A program made the translations under genes and the position numbers. A stretch of 6,042 nt of DNA from an uncultured Ruminococcus sp. GTDB lineage: Bacteria; Bacillota; Clostridia; Oscillospirales; Ruminococcaceae. The notes under the pieces are model-generated. The model did not search any database and was not told the origin of the DNA. It was given only the letters and a program-made list of their open reading frames with translations. Location: assembly GCA_937910385.1 (NCBI GenBank), contig CALEPT010000162.1, positions 1-6,042 of the forward strand. Reading direction: 5' to 3'. This document shows positions 4,736 to 6,042 of this stretch, in pieces (position 1 is the first letter of the stretch; every line of letters starts with the position of its first letter).

Positions 4736-4780
4736 AAGGGCTATGCCTTCCGTACACGGTCACGGAGGACATAGCCCTTT
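4736..4780 (-). terminator. Hairpin repeat, copy 1 (inverted relative to copy 2), also a minus-strand terminator
   Basis: GGGCTATG (4738-4745) pairs with CATAGCCC (4770-4777), with an inner 7-bp stem (4747-4753 with 4762-4768) and an 8-nt loop. Read on the minus strand the stem is followed by a run of seven T, making a good terminator for the minus-strand helicase remnant that stops at 4817. The same 45 bp occur, reverse-complemented and without a mismatch, at 5296-5340. Confidence 0.85.
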
Positions 4781-4816
4781 TCCTTTATAATATACCGAAA
4801 TATAGCTGTTTTGCTA

Positions 4817-4975
4817 TCACTGAATTTCCGTTCTTCCATTTTGGGCGGCGGCAGTTTTGACCCAGTTGTCAAAACGATGCAGTCTGCGCTCTTTCAGGGC
4901 TTCATATTGCAGATACATCTGCATGGCATAGACATCCGAGATGGAATTGCAAAGCGGCGTGCCGTAGGCAACACC
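4817..4975 (-). pseudogene. Remnant of a SNF2-type helicase/methylase protein of conjugative elements
   Basis: The minus-strand frame reads AYGTPLCNSISDVYAMQMYL, then QYEALKERRLHRFDNWVKTA, and stops at TGA 4819-4817. GTPLxNSxSDxYxMQxYLQ followed by L-x-x-F-D-x-W is the motif III region of the SNF2-like helicase found in the very large helicase/DNA-methylase proteins of clostridial conjugative elements, where W is normally followed by A-x-x-F/T-G-E. Here the sequence departs after DNWVKTA. Upstream, TAA at 4978-4976 closes the frame. About 50 residues remain of a protein usually over 2000 long, so this is clear debris of an integrated conjugative element. Confidence 0.7.
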
Positions 4976-5010
4976 TTAGCAACGATTATTTGGGTTATGT
5001 TTGGACGGTT

Positions 5011-5030
5011 GGTTTTACAACAATAAAACC
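5011..5030 (+). promoter_or_regulatory. Stem-loop directly ahead of the 76-residue gene
   Basis: GGTTTTA (5011-5017) and TAAAACC (5024-5030) form a perfect 7-bp inverted repeat with a 6-nt loop, ending one base before the ribosome binding site. It could be an operator or an RNA hairpin affecting translation. A weak promoter candidate, TTGGAC (5001-5006), 17 bp, TAAAAC (5024-5029), overlaps it. Confidence 0.4.
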
Positions 5031-5046
5031 GAAAGGACGAATACAA

Positions 5047-5277
5047 ATGATTGATGCGATGTACAATTACAGACAGGGCGAGATACACTACGCTGAGTTC
5101 TCGGACGAGTTCAACAAGCTCTGCATACCGTTTGAAGATTCGCTGAGTGAGGAGCAGATCGATGTATTCCACAAGATACTGGACTGCGTGAGCGATACTG
5201 CCGCCGCTGAGATGAGAGCTGCCTACAAAGTCGGCTTTAAGGACGGGGCTAATATGATGCAGGAGATTCAGGACTGA
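5047..5277 (+). CDS. Small conserved-type hypothetical protein, 76 aa, possibly DUF6809-like
   Basis: ATG 5047 follows AAAGGACG (5032-5039) by 7 nt, so I prefer it to the in-frame ATG at 4990. The product is acidic and helical. It has a short N-terminal YNYRQGEIHY motif, a middle region with SLSEEQIDVFHKILDCVSDT, and a C-terminal helix MRAAYKVGFKDGANMMQEI. The plan of a Y-x-G-E-I start and an F-x-x-G-x-x-x-G-A-x-M-M-x-E-I end resembles the small DUF6809-type proteins common in mobile regions of gut Firmicutes, but this is a resemblance noted by eye. There is no membrane segment and no function is known. It is bracketed by inverted hairpin copies, and the second hairpin, 18 bp after its stop, is its likely terminator. 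Confidence 0.75.
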   Translation: MIDAMYNYRQGEIHYAEFSDEFNKLCIPFEDSLSEEQIDVFHKILDCVSDTAAAEMRAAYKVGFKDGANMMQEIQD

Positions 5278-5295
5278 TATAATTACAGCATAAGG

Positions 5296-5340
5296 AAAGG
5301 GCTATGTCCTCCGTGACCGTGTACGGAAGGCATAGCCCTT
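5296..5340 (+). terminator. Hairpin repeat, copy 2, convergent terminator between the 76-aa gene and lysR
   Basis: GGGCTATG (5299-5306) pairs with CATAGCCC (5331-5338), with an inner stem from CCTCCGT against ACGGAAGG. On the plus strand it is followed by TTATTTCC, and on the minus strand by TTTCCTTA. It lies between two converging genes and could stop transcripts from both. All 45 bp equal the reverse complement of 4736-4780. Confidence 0.8.
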
Positions 5341-5359
5341 ATTTCCTGTGCCTATTCAA

Positions 5360-6042
5360 TTAACTATAGTCCTGCCTTAATCTTTTCAAAAACAATTCCG
5401 CAATCGGCGAAAACACCTGATACTTTTTCCAGATGATATACATATTCGTTTCAAGTGTCGGCTTGATTGGTCGGAAGCAAAGTCCGCTTTCTTCGCTTGT
5501 GTCTACAAGGTGCTCAAAGGTCAGCATATATCCAAGCCCTTCTTTCACAAATACCGAGCCGTTGTAGGCAAGGTTAACCGTTCCCACAAAGTTGAGCTTA
5601 TCCATATTATCCCCGCATCAGCGAGGAAAATCCACACGGATAGACTGTTCCGAACAGAACAGCGGAAGCCCGTAGAGGTCATCAAATGTCACATACTCCT
5701 TTTTAGCAAGAGGAGTGTCACGCAGCATAACCAGCCCCCATTTGTCACTTTCGGGGATAGAGAGATAGTTGTACTTCGACAGGTTCGGCGGCTCAACGAT
5801 CACGGCAAGGTCGAGGATTCCCCGGTCAAGCCGTTCCGCAACAGGCTCAGTATCTCCGCTGAAAATGTGGAAGATGAAATTCGGGTACTGCTCCTTGAAT
5901 GCTTTGATGCTCCTTGCAAGGTATTTGATAAGATAGCTCTCGGCACAGCCTATGCGTATCTCTCCGCCGATGATGTTGTCAAGCTGGCTGAACTCCTCGG
6001 CGGTCTTGTCCACCATAGCGAGAATGTCCTCAGCACGCTTTC
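5360..6042 (-). pseudogene. LysR-type transcriptional regulator, interrupted by an in-frame TGA, N-terminus outside the window
   Basis: The minus strand is one reading frame from the right edge to TAA 5362-5360, broken only by TGA at 5620-5618. It encodes a LysR substrate-binding domain. GEIRIGCAESYLIKYLARSI is the first strand and helix, and ERLDRGILDLAVIVEP is the characteristic L-x-x-G-x-x-D-x-x-(I/V) region. Next come LRDTPLAKKEYVTFDDLYGL and, after the stop, NLAYNGSVFVKEGLGYMLTF with the family's V-x-x-G-x-G-Y-x-L. Around the stop it reads DFPR-stop-CGDNMDKL; related LysR proteins have Trp there, so TGG to TGA is the simplest explanation. The N-terminal helix-turn-helix would lie beyond 6042. 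Without read-through the product loses about 84 C-terminal residues, the second half of the effector domain. The target is unknown. Confidence 0.85.

Noticed and set aside
4894..5172. 92-residue minus-strand ORF across the start of the 76-aa gene
   Set aside because: It is antisense to the better-supported plus-strand gene and out of frame with the helicase remnant on the same strand.
5618..5620. TGA in lysR as a selenocysteine codon
   Set aside because: LysR regulators are not known selenoproteins, the homologous position is Trp, and no convincing SECIS-like stem directly after the TGA was seen.
1..6042. CRISPR array, tRNA, rRNA or complete insertion sequence
   Set aside because: No regularly spaced repeats, cloverleaf sequences, rRNA signatures or transposase frames were seen on either strand.

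Overview
The window looks like chromosome of a low-to-mid GC, anaerobic gut Firmicute, most likely a Ruminococcus-like member of the Oscillospiraceae/Clostridia. The reasons are strong AGGAGG-type ribosome binding sites, heavy ATA and AGG codon use in several genes, a clostridial Feo iron-uptake operon with its Cys-rich partner protein, and small accessory proteins typical of gut Firmicute mobile elements. The genus is inference.

Layout. (1) Positions 1-900 are accessory or mobile-element debris: the tail of an unrecognised coiled-coil protein, a small 70-residue accessory protein with its own sigma-A promoter, and on the minus strand a chimeric open frame that joins a scrap of a DEAD-box/restriction Res helicase (motif VI) to an ImmA/IrrE metallopeptidase cut off just after its HEIGH motif. 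(2) Positions 1000-4110 are the functional core: a TetR-family regulator whose promoter is covered by a long imperfect palindrome, then a FeoB-associated Cys-rich membrane protein, feoA and feoB, ending in a strong bidirectional terminator. (3) Positions 4110-4520 contain a minus-strand transcription unit with a near-perfect promoter (TTGACG, 17 bp, TATAAT) that converges on the feo terminator and encodes only a 40-residue ORF, or a non-coding RNA. (4) Positions 4520-5345 are a second mosaic: a 5'-truncated membrane-protein frame, then two copies of a 45-bp hairpin in inverted orientation bracketing a SNF2-helicase remnant of the kind found in large conjugative elements and a small 76-residue protein gene. 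(5) Positions 5360-6042 hold a minus-strand LysR-type regulator, its N-terminus beyond the window, interrupted by an in-frame TGA where Trp is expected.

How the genes work together. FeoA, FeoB and the Cys-rich protein would form one ferrous iron uptake module. FeoB is the GTPase-coupled membrane permease, FeoA a cytoplasmic SH3-like partner, and the Cys-rich protein a small membrane-anchored accessory. No clear separate promoter lies between tetR and the feo genes, so the TetR protein, which probably represses its own promoter, may also control feo by read-through.

The most notable points are the unusual FeoB (non-canonical first gate motif, shortened helical linker, a change in Ile codon choice between GTPase and membrane domains), the tetR palindrome, the orphan convergent transcription unit, the inverted hairpin pair, and the nonsense-interrupted LysR. 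I found no CRISPR array, tRNA, rRNA or complete insertion sequence. All family assignments are from motif recognition by eye, with no database search.
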